From an uncultured Polaribacter sp. (lineage in GTDB: Bacteria > Bacteroidota > Bacteroidia > Flavobacteriales > Flavobacteriaceae): 64,000 nucleotides of DNA. Below, piece after piece: positions 52,717-62,704 of the stretch. Numbering within the stretch: the first letter of the stretch is position 1; every line of letters begins with the position of its first letter. A program made the translations under genes and the position numbers. Where the stretch lies: assembly GCF_947500975.1 (NCBI RefSeq), contig NZ_CANMUE010000010.1, positions 81,602 to 145,601 of the forward strand. The letters run 5' to 3'. The notes under the pieces were generated by a model that was given only the letters and a program-made list of their open reading frames with translations, ran no database searches and had not been told where the DNA came from.

Positions 52717-53829
52717 TTATGAATTTAAGTTTTTAACAATTGCTTTTGCTACATTTTTAGAAGCTCCTTTTCCTCCTAATTTTTTCTCCAATTCAAAATA
52801 CTCCAAAAACAATTTTTCGCGATGTGTTGTATCTAATATTTTAATCAATTCTTTTTTAAGATTATTTTTTGTAAAATCATCCTGAATTAATTCAGTAACA
52901 ACTTCTTTATCCATGATTAAATTTACCAATGAGATAAATTTTAAAGTGATAATTCTTTTTGCTATTTGATATGAAATTGTACCACCTTTATAACAAACAA
53001 CCTGTGGCACTTTAAACAAAGCTGTTTCTAGAGTTGCTGTTCCTGAAGCTACTAAAGCTGCTGTCGAAATACTTAGTAAATCATAAGTTTTATTATTGAT
53101 GAAATTTACTTTTCTATCTCCAATTATTTGCTGATAAAAAGAAAAATCTTGACTTGGCGCACCTGCAATTACAAATTGATGTTCCTTAAAATCATCAACC
53201 AAAGACAACATTACAGATAACATTTTAGTAATTTCTTGCTTTCTACTTCCGGGTAATAAAGCAATAATTGGTCTATTATCTAATTGATATTCTTCTTTAA
53301 ATTTAAATTCGCTAACTTGAGTTCTATCAGCAATTGCATCAATTAAAGGATGACCAACAAAGGTTACTTCATAATTAAATTTTGAGTAAAAATCTTTTTC
53401 GAATGGAAGGATAACAAATAACTCATCTACATCCCTTTTAATGTCTTTTACTCTTTTAGATCTACTTGCCCAAACTTGTGGAGAAATATAATAATTGGTT
53501 TTAAAACCTTGTTGTTTTGCCCATTTTGCAATACGTAAATTAAAACCCGAATTATCAATAAAAATAATAACATCTGGTTGAAATTGAGCAATATCCTTTT
53601 TACAAATACTGATAAAACCCAACAATTTTCTTAAGTTTTTTACAACTTCAAAAAAGCCCATAAAGGCTCTTTGTTTATAATGACTTACTAGAGTTCCGCC
53701 AACATTTTGCATTAAATCTCCACCCCAAAAACGAATATCTGCTTTTGGATCTTCTTTATACAAAGCCTTCATTAAATTTGAGCCATGTAAATCTCCAGAA
53801 GCTTCACCTACAACAATATAATATTTCAT
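52717..53829 (-). CDS. lpxB: Lipid-A-disaccharide synthase
   Basis: 370 residues of the GT19 family: YYIVVGEASGDLHGSNLMKA (2-21), FMGFFEVVKNL, DVIIFIDNSGFNLRIAKWAK (about 86-105), YYISPQVWASRSKRVKDI, VGHPLID, LLPGSRKQEI and ASGTATLETAL. It joins UDP-diacylglucosamine and lipid X to form the lipid A disaccharide at the inner membrane. The start shares one base with the stop of the small membrane protein gene, so they are coupled. Confidence 0.95.
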   Translation of the reverse strand: MKYYIVVGEASGDLHGSNLMKALYKEDPKADIRFWGGDLMQNVGGTLVSHYKQRAFMGFFEVVKNLRKLLGFISICKKDIAQFQPDVIIFIDNSGFNLRIAKWAKQQGFKTNYYISPQVWASRSKRVKDIKRDVDELFVILPFEKDFYSKFNYEVTFVGHPLIDAIADRTQVSEFKFKEEYQLDNRPIIALLPGSRKQEITKMLSVMLSLVDDFKEHQFVIAGAPSQDFSFYQQIIGDRKVNFINNKTYDLLSISTAALVASGTATLETALFKVPQVVCYKGGTISYQIAKRIITLKFISLVNLIMDKEVVTELIQDDFTKNNLKKELIKILDTTHREKLFLEYFELEKKLGGKGASKNVAKAIVKNLNS

Positions 53830-54116
53830 CAGAAAAATTTTAAAATTAAGGTAGTTATTGCTATTAATATCGTGGTTAATAAAACACCTTTTGCTTTATT
53901 GTCTTCTTTCCTTTTTGTAAAAACAAAAAAAATAAATAAGTTAGGTATTGCTGCTAAAGACAACACTTTTCCATATAATTTTCCATCTTGAATTAACTGT
54001 AAAGTTTTATCAAAACTATACTTCGAAAAATATTCTAAATACAAAAAAACACCAGCAACTGTTGCAAAAATCGAAATTAAAACACCTATAAGAATATCTT
54101 TTTTTACAGTTCCCAA
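53829..54116 (-). CDS. Small three-helix membrane protein, unknown
   Basis: 95 residues with three hydrophobic segments (about 8-27, 50-65, 74-93), the last followed only by KFF. It overlaps surE by 13 bp and lpxB by 1 bp, so expression is linked to both; this arrangement argues that it is real. A role in lipid A or envelope synthesis is only a guess from context. No family recognised. Confidence 0.72.
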   Translation of the reverse strand: MGTVKKDILIGVLISIFATVAGVFLYLEYFSKYSFDKTLQLIQDGKLYGKVLSLAAIPNLFIFFVFTKRKEDNKAKGVLLTTILIAITTLILKFF

Positions 54117-54874
54117 GCGTTTAATTTTTGAATCATGTGATGTGCAGTCATATCAAACTGAACAGGTACAATAGAAACATAACCGTTTTCTAAAGCGTAA
54201 ACATCTGTGTCTTGTCCTTTATCTTTATTGATAAACTCACCAGATAGCCAATAATATTCTTTTCCAAATGGGCTTTTTCTCTTGTCAAAATTTTCTTTCC
54301 AAACACCATTTGCCTGTCTACAAATTTTAACTCCTTTTATTTCTTCCCTTTTTAAATTAGGAATATTTACGTTTAAAACAATGCCATCTGGCAAACCATT
54401 TAACAATGTATTTAACGTAATATTTTTTATAAATTCTTCACTAGGTCTAAAATCTGCATGCCATTTAAAGTCCAATAAAGAAAATCCAATTGCAGGTATG
54501 CCTTCTATTCCTGCTTCAACTGCTGCACTCATTGTTCCTGAATAAATAACATTTATAGAAGAATTTGCACCATGATTGATACCGGAAACACATAAATCTG
54601 GTTTTTTATTTAAAATCTCGCTAATTGCCATTTTTACACAATCAGCAGGAGTACCCGAACAGGTATATTCTAGTTGAGGACCTTCATCTATAGTAATAGG
54701 ATTACATGTTAATACATTATCAACCGTAATTGCATGCCCCATTCCACTTTGAGGACTATCTGGAGCAACCACTACAACTTCCCCAATTTTATTCATTATT
54801 TTTATTAATGCTCTAATTCCTGGAGCAGTAATTCCATCATCATTTGTTATTAAAATTAGGGGTTTTTCTTGCAT
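54104..54874 (-). CDS. surE: 5'/3'-nucleotidase SurE
   Basis: 256 residues. SurE signatures: ITNDDGITAPGIRAL (metal-binding Asp-Asp near 10-11), VVAPDSPQSGMGHAIT (Ser40 region), SGINHGANSSINVIYSGTMS (about 97-116, metal-binding Asn) and AAVEAGIEGIPAIGFSL. It removes phosphate from nucleoside monophosphates and short polyphosphates. CAAATATA at plus 54892-54899 reads TATATTTG on the minus strand and is a likely -7 element 18 bp upstream. First gene of the surE, membrane protein, lpxB, NlpC/P60 group. Confidence 0.95.
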   Translation of the reverse strand: MQEKPLILITNDDGITAPGIRALIKIMNKIGEVVVVAPDSPQSGMGHAITVDNVLTCNPITIDEGPQLEYTCSGTPADCVKMAISEILNKKPDLCVSGINHGANSSINVIYSGTMSAAVEAGIEGIPAIGFSLLDFKWHADFRPSEEFIKNITLNTLLNGLPDGIVLNVNIPNLKREEIKGVKICRQANGVWKENFDKRKSPFGKEYYWLSGEFINKDKGQDTDVYALENGYVSIVPVQFDMTAHHMIQKLNAWEL

Positions 54875-55156
54875 AATTGTAGATTTAAAGACAAATATAA
54901 TTTATTTAAACCATTTTCTTTTTAACATTTTGTAAAGAATAAAACATCTTGTTTTTCATTAATATTGTATGCACCTTTAATTCTCTTAAAGATTTAAATT
55001 ATTACTTTACAAAAGTCTTTTTTAGATAAAAAGGGAAATAATTCATAGGAATTTACAAAAAAGAGACAGTTCTTAATTATTTTGGCATTATTTTAGTAAT
55101 TCCTAATTTAGAAAAACATAATAAATTTTTAAAATAACGACTGAAAATATATAAAA

Positions 55157-57280
55157 ATGAAATATCAATTTAGTACTTTATTATTAACATTTGCAGTTCT
55201 CTTAAACAGCTTAAATACTAAAGCTCAAGAACATACATCAGAAACAACAAAAAAAGATAAAGTTATAATTTATGTTTTAAAAAACATTTTAACAAGAGGT
55301 CATTATGTTGTAAAAGACATGAATGATGATTTTTCTGAACATGTTTACAAAGATTTTATTAATGGTTTAGACCCAAACAAACGTTATTTTACTCAAAAAG
55401 ATATTAAAGACTTTTCTAAACACAAATATGAGATTGACAATCAGTTAATGAATGATGATGTGTCTTTTTACAACTTGGTTTACAATCGTTTTAGAAGTAA
55501 AGTAAAAAATGCAAAATCTTTTTATGGAGATATACTTGCGCAACCATTTAACTTTACTAAAAATGAAAATATAGATTTAGATTACGATAAAGTACCGTTT
55601 GCAAAAAATGACAATCAATTGATTGATTATTGGAGAAAACAACTAAAATTACAAACTTTAAGTAGAATAGAAGAGAAAAGTCAAATTCAAGAAGACAAAC
55701 TTAAAAAAGACAAAAGCTTTAAAGCTAAAAGTTTTAATGAATTAGAAAAAATTGCCAGAACTGATGTTCTAAAAAGTATGGATGAATTATATTTAAGAAT
55801 TGAAGAATTAGAACATGAAGATTGGTATTCTACATTTTTAAACAGTATTGTTGGCGCTTTCGATCCGCATACAACCTATATGGCTCCTAGAATTAAAGAA
55901 CGTTTTGACCAAAATATGTCAGGAAAATTAGAAGGAATTGGAGCACGTTTACAGAAAAAAGGGAATTACACACATGTTATGGAATTAATTTCTGGAGGTC
56001 CAGCTTGGATACAAGGAGATTTAGAAGCTGGTGATATTATTTTAAAAGTTGCGCAAGATGATGAAGAACCTTTAGATATTGTTGGTATGCGTTTAGACGA
56101 TGCTATAAAATTTATAAAAGGCCCTAAAGGAACAGAGGTAAGACTAACCGTTAAGAAAAAAATTGATGGTTCTATAAAAGTAATTTCAATTATTAGAGAT
56201 GTTGTTCAATTAGGAGAAACATTTGTAAAATCTACCATAGTAGAAAAAGAAGGAAAAAAATATGGTTTAATAAATTTACCAAGTTTTTATATTGATTTTA
56301 AAGACAATGATTACAGAGATTCGGCCAAAGACATGGAAAAAGAAATTGAACGCTTAAAGAAAGAAGGCGTTGCCGGATTAATTGTAGATTTAAGGAATAA
56401 TGGTGGTGGATCTTTAAAAACTGCAATCGAAATTTCTGGTTTATTTATCGATAAAGGACCAATTGTTCAAGTAAAATATAGAGGAGAAAATCCTGTAATT
56501 AAAAACGATATCGATTCATCCATCCAATGGGAAGGTTCTGTAGTTGTTTTAGTAAATGAGTTTTCTGCTTCTGCTTCAGAAATTTTTGCTGCAGCAATGC
56601 AAGATTATAAAAGAGCTGTAATTCTAGGAGGAAATCAAACTCATGGAAAAGGAACTGTTCAAAATATTTTACCTATCAATAAATTTTACCCAAATTATGA
56701 AAACGATTTGGGCTATTTGAAAATGACCATTCAAAAGTTTTATAGAATTAATGGTGGATCTACACAAGTTGAAGGTGTATATTCTGATATTGCAATGCCT
56801 ACTAAATATAGTTATATGAAGTATGGAGAACGTAATATTGATGGTGCTTTAGCTTGGGATAAAGTACCACAGGCTAAATACAAACAAACAAATTCGTATT
56901 CAAATTTTAATGATGTAATTTATAATAGCAAACAAAGAATTGCTTCAGATCATAAATTTAAAATGGTAAATGAGTACGCTAAATGGTTACAAGAAAATCA
57001 AGAAGAAACTTCTTATTCTTTAAACTATAAGAAGTTTATAAAAGAAAGTAAAGAGAAAGAAAACGAAGCTAAAAAATTTGATGCTGTTTTTGATTATAAA
57101 TCAAATTTGACTTTTACATCGCCAAATTATGAATTAGCTTTATTAAAAGTTGATAAAGATTTAGCTGACAAAAGAATGGCTTGGCATAAAAACCTATCAA
57201 AAGATATGTATGTTTCTGAGGCTTTAAATGTGTTAAGCGAATTAAAATTAAAAAACAAAACTGAAATTATAAAGAATTAA
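55157..57280 (+). CDS. Tail-specific (Prc/CtpA-like) S41 protease
   Basis: 707 residues, close to E. coli Prc in length and layout: signal peptide (1-23, NTKAQ), helical N-terminal domain, PDZ domain (about 250-345), S41 core with FSASASEIFAAAMQDYKRAV (nucleophile near Ser472) and GKGTVQ (general-base Lys near 498), and a C-terminal DUF3340-like helical domain. It degrades periplasmic proteins from unstructured C-terminal tails. It has a 283-bp upstream region without an ORF and its own terminator. No adaptor (NlpI-like) gene is adjacent. Confidence 0.94.
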   Translation: MKYQFSTLLLTFAVLLNSLNTKAQEHTSETTKKDKVIIYVLKNILTRGHYVVKDMNDDFSEHVYKDFINGLDPNKRYFTQKDIKDFSKHKYEIDNQLMNDDVSFYNLVYNRFRSKVKNAKSFYGDILAQPFNFTKNENIDLDYDKVPFAKNDNQLIDYWRKQLKLQTLSRIEEKSQIQEDKLKKDKSFKAKSFNELEKIARTDVLKSMDELYLRIEELEHEDWYSTFLNSIVGAFDPHTTYMAPRIKERFDQNMSGKLEGIGARLQKKGNYTHVMELISGGPAWIQGDLEAGDIILKVAQDDEEPLDIVGMRLDDAIKFIKGPKGTEVRLTVKKKIDGSIKVISIIRDVVQLGETFVKSTIVEKEGKKYGLINLPSFYIDFKDNDYRDSAKDMEKEIERLKKEGVAGLIVDLRNNGGGSLKTAIEISGLFIDKGPIVQVKYRGENPVIKNDIDSSIQWEGSVVVLVNEFSASASEIFAAAMQDYKRAVILGGNQTHGKGTVQNILPINKFYPNYENDLGYLKMTIQKFYRINGGSTQVEGVYSDIAMPTKYSYMKYGERNIDGALAWDKVPQAKYKQTNSYSNFNDVIYNSKQRIASDHKFKMVNEYAKWLQENQEETSYSLNYKKFIKESKEKENEAKKFDAVFDYKSNLTFTSPNYELALLKVDKDLADKRMAWHKNLSKDMYVSEALNVLSELKLKNKTEIIKN

Positions 57281-57301
57281 AGTTTAAAAATTAAGAATAA
57301 T

Positions 57302-57339
57302 AAAACCTGATATGCTTTTTAGAAACATATCAGGTTTTT
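57302..57339 (+). terminator. Terminator after S41 protease gene
   Basis: AAAACCTGATATG pairs perfectly with CATATCAGGTTTT across an 11-nt loop; T5 follows. Confidence 0.85.
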
Positions 57340-57350
57340 AATTTAGCAAA

Positions 57351-57794
57351 ATGAGTTATCAAATAACATTTAACACAAAATGGTCTGACTTTGATCCAAA
57401 CAGACATATGCGACATACGGCATACAATGATTATGCAGCGGAAGTTAGAATCCGATATTTTGCACATCAAAACTTTTCTATTGATGAATGTACTAAACAC
57501 AATATTGGACCTATTTTGTTTGAAGAATCTACATCCTTTAGAAAAGAAATTCATTTAGGAGAAAGTATCACGGTTAACTTAAAAATAGCTGCACTTTCTA
57601 AAAATAATGAACGTTGGAAAATAACCCAAGAAGTTTTTAATCAAGCAGGAAAGTTATCAGCAATTATTAAAGTTTATGGAGCTTGGATAGATTTAACCAA
57701 AAGAAAACTTACAACTCTTCCACCACAAGGGAAACATCTTTTTTTGAACACAGAAAAAACAGTTGATTTTGAAGAAATTAGTTTAAAAAAATAA
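57351..57794 (+). CDS. Acyl-CoA thioesterase, 4HBT/YbgC family
   Basis: 147 residues, hotdog fold: WSDFDPNRHMRHTAYNDYAA (about 11-30) holds the conserved Asp and the segment before the long helix, followed by RIRYFAHQNF and the strand EESTSFRKEIHLGESI. It hydrolyses acyl-CoA thioesters, substrate unknown. It starts 12 bp after the upstream terminator and 3 bp before the endonuclease gene, so it is cotranscribed with the latter. Confidence 0.87.
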   Translation: MSYQITFNTKWSDFDPNRHMRHTAYNDYAAEVRIRYFAHQNFSIDECTKHNIGPILFEESTSFRKEIHLGESITVNLKIAALSKNNERWKITQEVFNQAGKLSAIIKVYGAWIDLTKRKLTTLPPQGKHLFLNTEKTVDFEEISLKK

Positions 57795-57797
57795 ATT

Positions 57798-58598
57798 ATG
57801 TCTAAAAAAAGTATTTCTGCTATTATTTTAATTATTACACTATCATTTTATCTTTATTTAGATAAAAAAGATACTTTTTTAAGTGATAAAAATAACACAA
57901 CTGAAATTATAAATATTATTGATTTTAATTATTTACCAACATCAACAACAGGTCAAATAATAAAACATGAAGGTTATAATTTATCCTATTCAGAAAAACA
58001 TGAACAAGCAGAATGGGTAGCTTATTCTTTAGATAAAAAAGATATTTTATATACAGATCGTAAAAGACCCTATTTTATTGAAGACCCAAAAGTAAAAACA
58101 AATTCTGCTCATTGGAGAAACTATAAAAAATCTGGTTACGATCGTGGGCATTTATGTCCAGCAGGAGATAGAAGATTATCTAAAGAGAGTTATGATGAAA
58201 CTTTTTATACTTCAAATATTTCTCCTCAAAAACATAGTTTTAATGCTGGTATTTGGAATAAGCTAGAACAAAAGACGCGTTATTGGGCAAAGAAATACAA
58301 TCATTTATATGTAATTACTGGTGGTGTTTTAGAAAACAACTTAAAAACTATTGGTTCAGAAAACGTTTCAGTTCCTAATAAATTTTATAAAATTCTATTA
58401 GATTATACACAACCAGAAATAAAAGCGATTGCTTTTTTATTACCTCATCAAGAAAGTGATAAACCTTTGTATAAATTTGTAGTTTCTATTGATAAAATTG
58501 AAGAATTAACAGGTATTGATTTTTTTAAAAATTTACCCGATTATTTAGAAAACAAACTGGAAGCTTCAAGCAATTATAAAAATTGGAGTTTTAGATAA
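57798..58598 (+). CDS. DNA/RNA non-specific endonuclease (NUC1 type)
   Basis: 266 residues. A single N-terminal membrane helix or signal (about 5-22) precedes the beta-beta-alpha-metal nuclease domain with GYDRGHLCPAGDRR (about 112-125; catalytic His near 117) and the metal-binding Asn segment FNAGIWNKLEQKTRYWA. It cleaves DNA and RNA outside the cytoplasm, either secreted or membrane-held. Use in nutrient recovery from extracellular DNA is plausible; a comEC gene occurs nearby but is not linked. Confidence 0.92.
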   Translation: MSKKSISAIILIITLSFYLYLDKKDTFLSDKNNTTEIINIIDFNYLPTSTTGQIIKHEGYNLSYSEKHEQAEWVAYSLDKKDILYTDRKRPYFIEDPKVKTNSAHWRNYKKSGYDRGHLCPAGDRRLSKESYDETFYTSNISPQKHSFNAGIWNKLEQKTRYWAKKYNHLYVITGGVLENNLKTIGSENVSVPNKFYKILLDYTQPEIKAIAFLLPHQESDKPLYKFVVSIDKIEELTGIDFFKNLPDYLENKLEASSNYKNWSFR

Positions 58599-59579
58599 CT
58601 ACAAATCCATATCAATAACAATTTTACCTTTTACTTTTCTTTGCATCATATCTTCTAGTGCTTTTGGCGCTTCTTTTAAAGAATAGGTCTTATCTATATG
58701 TGGTTTTAAATCTCCTTTTGAAAACCAAGTTAACAACTGTTTTATATTCTCTAAACTTATTTTTGGTTCTTTCTGAGCAAAAACTCCCCAAAAAACACCA
58801 ACAATACTTGCACCTTTTAATAGCGCTAAATTAATAGGTATTTTAGGAATTTCACCATTTGCAAAACCAATTACCAAATGCCTTCCTTTCCAAGCAATAG
58901 CTCTTAAAGCCAACTCAGAAAAATGACCACCTACAGGATCGTAAATTACATCTACACCTTTGCCATTCGTAAGTTCTTTTACTCTGTCTTTAACACTTTC
59001 TTGGGTATAATTAATTACTTCATCTGCACCAAATTCTTTACATAAATCTAATTTTTCTTTGGATGATGCAGCCGCGATTACTTTTGCTCCCATAAGTTTG
59101 GCTAACTCTAATGCTGTTAAACCAACTCCGCCAGAAGCCCCTAAAATTAATACAGTTTCCCCTTTTTGCAAATTTGCTCTATCTTTTAAAGCATGATAAG
59201 ATGTACCATATGCTAATAAAAATGCTGAAGCATTTACCATAGACATTCCTCTTGGTTTTGGAAAACAATCTTTTGCTTTTACAACCGCTTTTTCAGCAAA
59301 ACCTCCATAAGGTATAAAACCTACAATTTCATCCCCTACTTTAAAATGTTTTACATTTTCTCCTACTTCTTCAATAATACCAACAACATCACTTCCTGGA
59401 GAAAAAGGAAACTCAGGTCTAAATTGATATTTTCCTTGAATAATTAATGTATCAGGAAAATTAACACTACAAGCTTTTACAGTAATTAAAACTTCGTTTT
59501 CTTTTGGTGATGGAGTTTTAATGTCTTGATAAGATAATGATTCTGGTGTTCCAAATTTATTACAAACAATTGCTTTCAT
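58599..59579 (-). CDS. NADPH:quinone oxidoreductase-like MDR protein
   Basis: 326 residues, zinc-free medium-chain reductase: GroES-like domain (about 1-130; SVNFPDTLIIQGKYQ, FPFSPGSDVVG) and a Rossmann domain with LGASGGVGLTALELAKLMGA (about 145-164) for NADPH. It has no structural-zinc cysteine loop. Likely reduces quinones or enones. Its stop abuts that of the convergent endonuclease gene with no space. Confidence 0.92.
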   Translation of the reverse strand: MKAIVCNKFGTPESLSYQDIKTPSPKENEVLITVKACSVNFPDTLIIQGKYQFRPEFPFSPGSDVVGIIEEVGENVKHFKVGDEIVGFIPYGGFAEKAVVKAKDCFPKPRGMSMVNASAFLLAYGTSYHALKDRANLQKGETVLILGASGGVGLTALELAKLMGAKVIAAASSKEKLDLCKEFGADEVINYTQESVKDRVKELTNGKGVDVIYDPVGGHFSELALRAIAWKGRHLVIGFANGEIPKIPINLALLKGASIVGVFWGVFAQKEPKISLENIKQLLTWFSKGDLKPHIDKTYSLKEAPKALEDMMQRKVKGKIVIDMDL

Positions 59580-59651
59580 AAAATTATTTTGCTACAAGAT
59601 AAGTTTTTGAATGAAAAAAATAAGAACCTCTTTAAAGAAATTATTTCTAAA

Positions 59652-59718
59652 AGCACAAAACTCTATTTTAAAATGCACCCCAATACATTAAAAAAATAGA
59701 GGGGGAATGTTTTGTGCT
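59652..59718 (-). terminator. Long imperfect hairpin after OmpA-like gene
   Basis: AGCACAAAAC (59652-59661) pairs with GTTTTGTGCT (59709-59718), and CTCTATTTT pairs with AAAATAGAG inside, with an 8-nt bulge. TTTTAG follows on the minus strand. It probably ends the type IX secretion transcript. Confidence 0.6.
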
Positions 59719-59732
59719 CAAATAGAACATTA

Positions 59733-61742
59733 TTAATTTTTTTTCAGTTTTGAATCAATTTTCTTTAAAATAACCGAACTAGGATCATTTACTTTAACAT
59801 TATCTTTGTTATTACCACTTACAATAACAAACTTAGATCTTCGGTTTCTTTGATGTTCTTCTTCTGAACATTTGTTGGCGTTTTCATCTGTACAATCATT
59901 TAATAATTGACTTTCTCCATAACCTATTGCACTAATTATTCTATGAGCAGCTATTCCTCTAGAAATTATATAATCTCTTGATGATTTTGCTCTTTTACTT
60001 GATAGTTTTTTGTTATACGATTTTGTTGCCCTACTATCTGTATGTGATTCAATTTTAATAATCATATCAGGGTTATCATTTAACACTGATATAATTTTTT
60101 CTAACTCATAAGCTGCTTCGTCTCTAATATTAAATTTATCAAAATCAAAGAAAATTGGATTGATTACAATTTCATTTCTAATAATTAATGGAGTTAATAC
60201 CAAATCTAATTCTTGAGTTTCACCTAAAATACTTGTTGTATTTACCATACCTCTATCTGAGGTGTAATTTAACTTTTCAGCCAAAAGTTTAAAATTACTT
60301 GTACAATCTACAGCTGAAAAAACATAAACACCTTCGGTATTACTTTTAACTGTTTTTAAAATAACCCCATTATTGTCCATTAACTTTACAGTCGCTTGTG
60401 AAATAATTTCTCCTGTTTGACTATCTCTTATAATTCCTGTAATATTTTGTGTACATGGTATTACAAAACTGTAAATATCATCATCTCCTTTACCACCTTT
60501 TCTATTAGAGGATAAAAAACCTTTTGTTTCATCTGTATTTATGGTAAAAGAAAAATCATCTAAAGAACTGTTAAAAGGTGCTTCTATATTTTCTGCATTT
60601 GAAAAAACAGCTCCAGTTATTTTTGATTTAAAAATATCTAATCCGCCTAAACCTAAATGACCATCTGAAGAAAAATATAATTCATTATTATTACTTACAA
60701 ATGGAAACATTTCTCTACCTACAGTATTTATTGTTTCTCCTAAATTAACAGGTTTACCATATCTACTTTCAGAAAGTATTGATACTCTATAAATATCTGT
60801 AGATCCAATACCTCCCGGCATATCTGACACAAAATACAACGTATTCTCATCTACACTTAAAGCTGGATGACCAACTGAATATTCATCATTATTAAAGGGC
60901 AATTCTGTAACATTTCCCCAAATACCATCTACTAAAACTGCTTTATAAATTTTTAAATGTGTTTCCCTATTTCTATCTTTTCCTTTTCTCTTTCCATCAA
61001 AATTATCTCTTGTAAAATACATCGTTTTTCCATCTTTTGTGATAACAGCAGATGCATCATGATAACGTGTATTAATATTGCTGGATAACAACTTTTGATT
61101 TGTTAACTCTATTTCTTTAGAGTCTTCTAATCCAGTATCTGTTACCTTAGAGGTATATAAATTATAAAATGGTTGATTGTTCCATTTATAAATTTTATTA
61201 GATTTTGATGAAGTTGGTTTAGTAGATGCAAAATAAAAATTATCACCCTGTAAAAAACCACCATAATCAGAATACTCTGTATTTAAAGCTACATTATATA
61301 AATTGATATTTTTTTTTGTTGGGTCATCTGAATATTCTGATGAATAATTAGGTGTTGTTTCTAATTGACTACCAATTACTACCAATGGATTTTCTTTTGC
61401 ATATTCTTGCATTAAAGCATCAGACTCCCTATACTTCTCATTACTTTTTAATACCTGAGCATATCTGAAAAAATATTCTGATGAAACTTCTAATTTGTAT
61501 TTTTTAAACAACTCCTTATACCATTTTTCTGCTTCTTGAGTATTGGTGTTATTATAATAAGAATCTCCTAAACGCTCTAAAACTAATTTAGAATGATCTC
61601 CTTTATCATAAATTTTTTCGTATAATTCTGCTGATTTCTTATAAGCATATTCTTTATAATATCTATCTGCTATGTATTTTCGCTGACTATATGTTTGTAA
61701 ACAAACGAATAATAGTAAAATGTAAGTTAATTTTGTTTTCAT
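59733..61742 (-). CDS. OmpA-family protein of a type IX secretion (SprF-like) cluster
   Basis: 669 residues from the ATG at 61742, which starts a signal peptide (MKTKLTYILLLFVCLQTYSQ); an ATG at 61799 would overlap the porP gene. Order: TPR-like repeats (about 25-130), PD40/WD40-like propeller (about 160-420; ALSVDENTLYFVSDMPGGIG), a carboxypeptidase-regulatory-like domain (about 430-520) and a C-terminal OmpA peptidoglycan-binding domain (about 535-650; IESHTDSRATKSYNKKLSSK). This layout matches partners of PorP/SprF in gliding and surface-protein attachment, resembling PorE. It probably anchors the secretion apparatus or cargo to the cell wall. Confidence 0.9.
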   Translation of the reverse strand: MKTKLTYILLLFVCLQTYSQRKYIADRYYKEYAYKKSAELYEKIYDKGDHSKLVLERLGDSYYNNTNTQEAEKWYKELFKKYKLEVSSEYFFRYAQVLKSNEKYRESDALMQEYAKENPLVVIGSQLETTPNYSSEYSDDPTKKNINLYNVALNTEYSDYGGFLQGDNFYFASTKPTSSKSNKIYKWNNQPFYNLYTSKVTDTGLEDSKEIELTNQKLLSSNINTRYHDASAVITKDGKTMYFTRDNFDGKRKGKDRNRETHLKIYKAVLVDGIWGNVTELPFNNDEYSVGHPALSVDENTLYFVSDMPGGIGSTDIYRVSILSESRYGKPVNLGETINTVGREMFPFVSNNNELYFSSDGHLGLGGLDIFKSKITGAVFSNAENIEAPFNSSLDDFSFTINTDETKGFLSSNRKGGKGDDDIYSFVIPCTQNITGIIRDSQTGEIISQATVKLMDNNGVILKTVKSNTEGVYVFSAVDCTSNFKLLAEKLNYTSDRGMVNTTSILGETQELDLVLTPLIIRNEIVINPIFFDFDKFNIRDEAAYELEKIISVLNDNPDMIIKIESHTDSRATKSYNKKLSSKRAKSSRDYIISRGIAAHRIISAIGYGESQLLNDCTDENANKCSEEEHQRNRRSKFVIVSGNNKDNVKVNDPSSVILKKIDSKLKKN

Positions 61743-61752
61743 AAAAAAAGAA

Positions 61753-62667
61753 TTAAAAGAATCTTGGTGATTTAAGTGGTCCATCTCTAAAAATTTCATA
61801 ACGTAACATTACCTCATGAGTTCCAAAATTATAGTTACTGTAATTTGATGTTGTTAAATCGTAAGCATAACCAATATGTAATGCCTCGTTAACTTGAAAA
61901 CCAAGCAATGCACTTATTGAATCATCCCATCTCCAAGATAATCCCGCTCTAAATTTTTCATTGAATAATAAGTTTGCTGAAACATCTAATGATAATGGTG
62001 CTCCTTTAACTCCTTTTAATAAGGCCGCAGGTTTAAATTTAATATCATCACTTAAATCAAAAACATACCCTGTTATCAAGAAAAAACTTAACTCCTCTAT
62101 AGCTACACTTTCTATATGATCATCGTAATAATCTACTCTAATAAAATTTGGTACAGATAAACCAACATACCATTTTGGTTTATAAAAATAAATACCAGCA
62201 CCAAGTGTTGGTAAAATCCTGTTATTTATATTGGTATTGAACCTTGCTTCTGCACTTTTAAAAATTCCTTTGTTCCAATCAATATTAAACAAACTCGCTC
62301 CCATTTTTAACCCAAATGCTAAATTACCTTCTTCATCTGTTCGAATTGAATAAGACATATTGGCATCAATATAGGTTTCATTTGAAGGTCCTAATTTATC
62401 ATTTACTAAATTGATACCTAAACCTAATTGAGAATAACCTAATGGTGTATCATAACTGAAAGTTTGAGTTTCTGGCGCACCGTCAAAACCAACCCATTGA
62501 GTTCTACCTAAAGCATTTATTGTAGTATGCCCCCGAGATCCTGCATATGCAGGATTTACACTCATAGTATTATACATATATTGTGTGTATTGTGGGTCTT
62601 GTTGTGAAAACCCTTTTACAGAAATAAAAAGTATAAATACCAGTATCATTTTTAAAAACTTACTCAT
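61753..62667 (-). CDS. Type IX secretion outer-membrane protein, PorP/SprF family
   Basis: 304 residues with a signal peptide (1-21, VKGFSQ) and the family start QQDPQYTQYMYNTMSVNPAY (22-41) followed by AGSRG. The remainder is a beta-barrel ending in an aromatic strand. SprF-like proteins act with a particular large cargo encoded upstream; here the cargo gene at 62705 has the matching type B C-terminal domain. The gene lies 37 bp after the cargo gene and 10 bp before the OmpA-like gene. Confidence 0.94.
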   Translation of the reverse strand: MSKFLKMILVFILFISVKGFSQQDPQYTQYMYNTMSVNPAYAGSRGHTTINALGRTQWVGFDGAPETQTFSYDTPLGYSQLGLGINLVNDKLGPSNETYIDANMSYSIRTDEEGNLAFGLKMGASLFNIDWNKGIFKSAEARFNTNINNRILPTLGAGIYFYKPKWYVGLSVPNFIRVDYYDDHIESVAIEELSFFLITGYVFDLSDDIKFKPAALLKGVKGAPLSLDVSANLLFNEKFRAGLSWRWDDSISALLGFQVNEALHIGYAYDLTTSNYSNYNFGTHEVMLRYEIFRDGPLKSPRFF

Positions 62668-62704
62668 ATTTTTAGTTTTATATTATTTTTTATTTTAATT
62701 ATTA